From contig CAVEQS010000037.1 of the NCBI GenBank assembly GCA_963618015.1, positions 1-28,652 on the forward strand: a stretch of 28,652 nt of DNA. Reading direction: 5' to 3'. Numbering within the stretch: the first letter of the stretch is position 1; the number at the start of each line of letters is the position of its first letter. Source of the DNA: Apopatocola sp963618015. GTDB taxonomy: Bacteria; Bacillota; Clostridia; Oscillospirales; Oscillospiraceae. Below the pieces are notes generated by a model. The model did no database searches, was not told the origin of the DNA, and was given only the letters and a program-made list of their open reading frames with translations. This document shows, one piece after another, positions 28,180 through 28,652 of this stretch. Position numbers and translations under genes: made by a program.

Positions 28180-28213
28180 GAGTCCGAGCGCCTTTTTCAG
28201 GCGCCCGGGTCTC
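28180..28213 (-). terminator. Imperfect hairpin after the upstream tRNA cluster
   Basis: GCGCC/GGCGC with partly paired GAG...CTC flanks lies between the tRNA-Trp 3' end and the promoter. It probably ends the 5S-tRNA transcript, although there is no long T run. Confidence 0.5.
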
Positions 28214-28289
28214 TGGCAGGGGAAGAAGGCTTCGAACCCTCGGCCTACGGTTTTGGAGACCGCCGCTCTACCAGCTGAGCTATTCCCCT
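28214..28289 (-). tRNA. tRNA-Trp (anticodon CCA)
   Basis: Acceptor AGGGGAA/TTCCCCT, anticodon stem GCGGT/ACCGT with loop CTCCAAA, and encoded CCA after a G discriminator, as in bacterial tRNA-Trp. Confidence 0.94.
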
Positions 28290-28319
28290 ATGCTTCCAAA
28301 CCATCCGCTTTAAAAGGCT

Positions 28320-28352
28320 CCAACAGCAACCCAGCGGAGCGGTTGTTGTTGG
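28320..28352. other. Hairpin between tRNA-Trp and tRNA-Ile2
   Basis: CCAACAGCAACC and GGTTGTTGTTGG form a 12-bp stem (28320-28331 and 28341-28352) with one G-U pair. It is probably a processing or stability element of the tRNA transcript. Confidence 0.5.
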
Positions 28353-28355
28353 AAG

Positions 28356-28432
28356 TGGTGGGCCTTCAGGGACTCGAACCCCGGACCGACCGGTTATGAG
28401 CCGGCTGCTCTAACCAACTGAGCTAAAGGCCC
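28356..28432 (-). tRNA. tRNA-Ile2 (CAT, lysidine type)
   Basis: Acceptor GGGCCTT/AAGGCCC, anticodon stem GCCGG/CCGGT with loop CTCATAA, and encoded CCA. The body and the CTCATAA loop are like Firmicutes tRNA-Ile2, in which the C of CAT is changed to lysidine by TilS, so it reads ATA. It differs from the elongator Met tRNA at 28049. Confidence 0.85.
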
Positions 28433-28487
28433 ATAGCCCTGATACAAAGTACGGGCCGCCACCTTTATGGCAGCGGCCCGACCGTTG

Positions 28488-28563
28488 TGGCTCCTCCTGT
28501 CTGACTCGAACAGACGACACCGCGGTTAACAGCCGCGTGCTCTACCGACTGAGCTAAGGAGGA
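28488..28563 (-). tRNA. tRNA-Asn (anticodon GTT)
   Basis: Acceptor TCCTCCT/AGGAGGA, anticodon stem CGCGG/CCGCG with loop CTGTTAA, and encoded CCA after a G discriminator. It directly follows the 5S rRNA gene. Confidence 0.95.
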
Positions 28564-28601
28564 ATATAGCGAGCCCGAGGGTTTGGTCTCGGGCTCATTG
28601 T

Positions 28602-28652
28602 GTTGGCGTTGACCTATTTTCCCAGCCCGTCGCCAGGCAAGTATCGTCGGCA
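28602..28652 (-). rRNA. rrf: 5S rRNA, 3' part (cut by the window edge)
   Basis: On the minus strand the sequence from the window edge reads TGCCGACGATACTTGCCTGG, then GACGGGCTGGGAAAATAGG, which is the conserved 3' half of bacterial 5S rRNA. The end is placed near 28602 by analogy. A GAGCCCGA/TCGGGCTC hairpin at 28571-28596 lies between it and tRNA-Asn. Confidence 0.88.

Overview
The window is most of a siphovirus-type (HK97-like) prophage, or phage-plasmid-like element, sitting next to a host tRNA/5S rRNA cluster. The G+C-rich DNA, strong AGGAGG ribosome binding sites, encoded CCA ends on the tRNAs and Clostridia-type phage protein families point to a gut Clostridium-class Firmicute, probably Oscillospirales. 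That placement is inference.

Region 1 (1-3.9 kb) is regulation. Two paralogous repressor modules each pair a leftward XRE repressor with a rightward gene across an operator/promoter region. They are followed by a Tad2/DUF2829-like gene, a DUF2513 gene and a rightward run of small DNA-binding proteins. The gene starting at base 9 and running off the left edge could be the integrase, but only three codons are visible.

Region 2 (3.9-10.1 kb) is replication and partition. It holds a replication initiator with an origin-like repeat/AT-rich block inside its gene, a DnaB-type helicase, ParA, ParB, a lipoprotein and accessory genes, one of which has a Gly-Ser-Asp repeat. A reverse-oriented cassette of tiny membrane and DNA-binding proteins (10.25-10.84 kb) has its own promoter and terminator and is bracketed by near-identical hairpins. 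A HUH-endonuclease (rolling-circle Rep-like) gene with a probable ATT start follows.

Region 3 (11.7-27.6 kb) is the late operon in standard order: KTR zinc-ribbon protein, HNH nuclease, small and large terminase, portal, prohead protease, capsid, connectors, tail tube, tail chaperones with a -1 frameshift, tape measure, distal tail, tail hub, receptor-binding protein, GH25 endolysin and holin-like proteins.

Region 4 (27.8-28.65 kb) is host DNA on the minus strand: partial 5S rRNA, tRNA-Asn, tRNA-Ile2, tRNA-Trp, then a consensus promoter driving tRNA-Met, tRNA-Glu and tRNA-Val.

The strongest unexplained signal is a 17-bp palindrome, GTGTCCAA-N-TTGGACAC, found seven times between 7.2 and 27.6 kb. 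Three copies lie in parB, one forms the start codon of the large terminase, one is a hairpin after the capsid gene, one is in a tail gene and one follows the last phage gene. I propose it as a dispersed parS-like centromere for the encoded ParB. All five coding copies are read in the same frame, as V-S-x-x-D-T.
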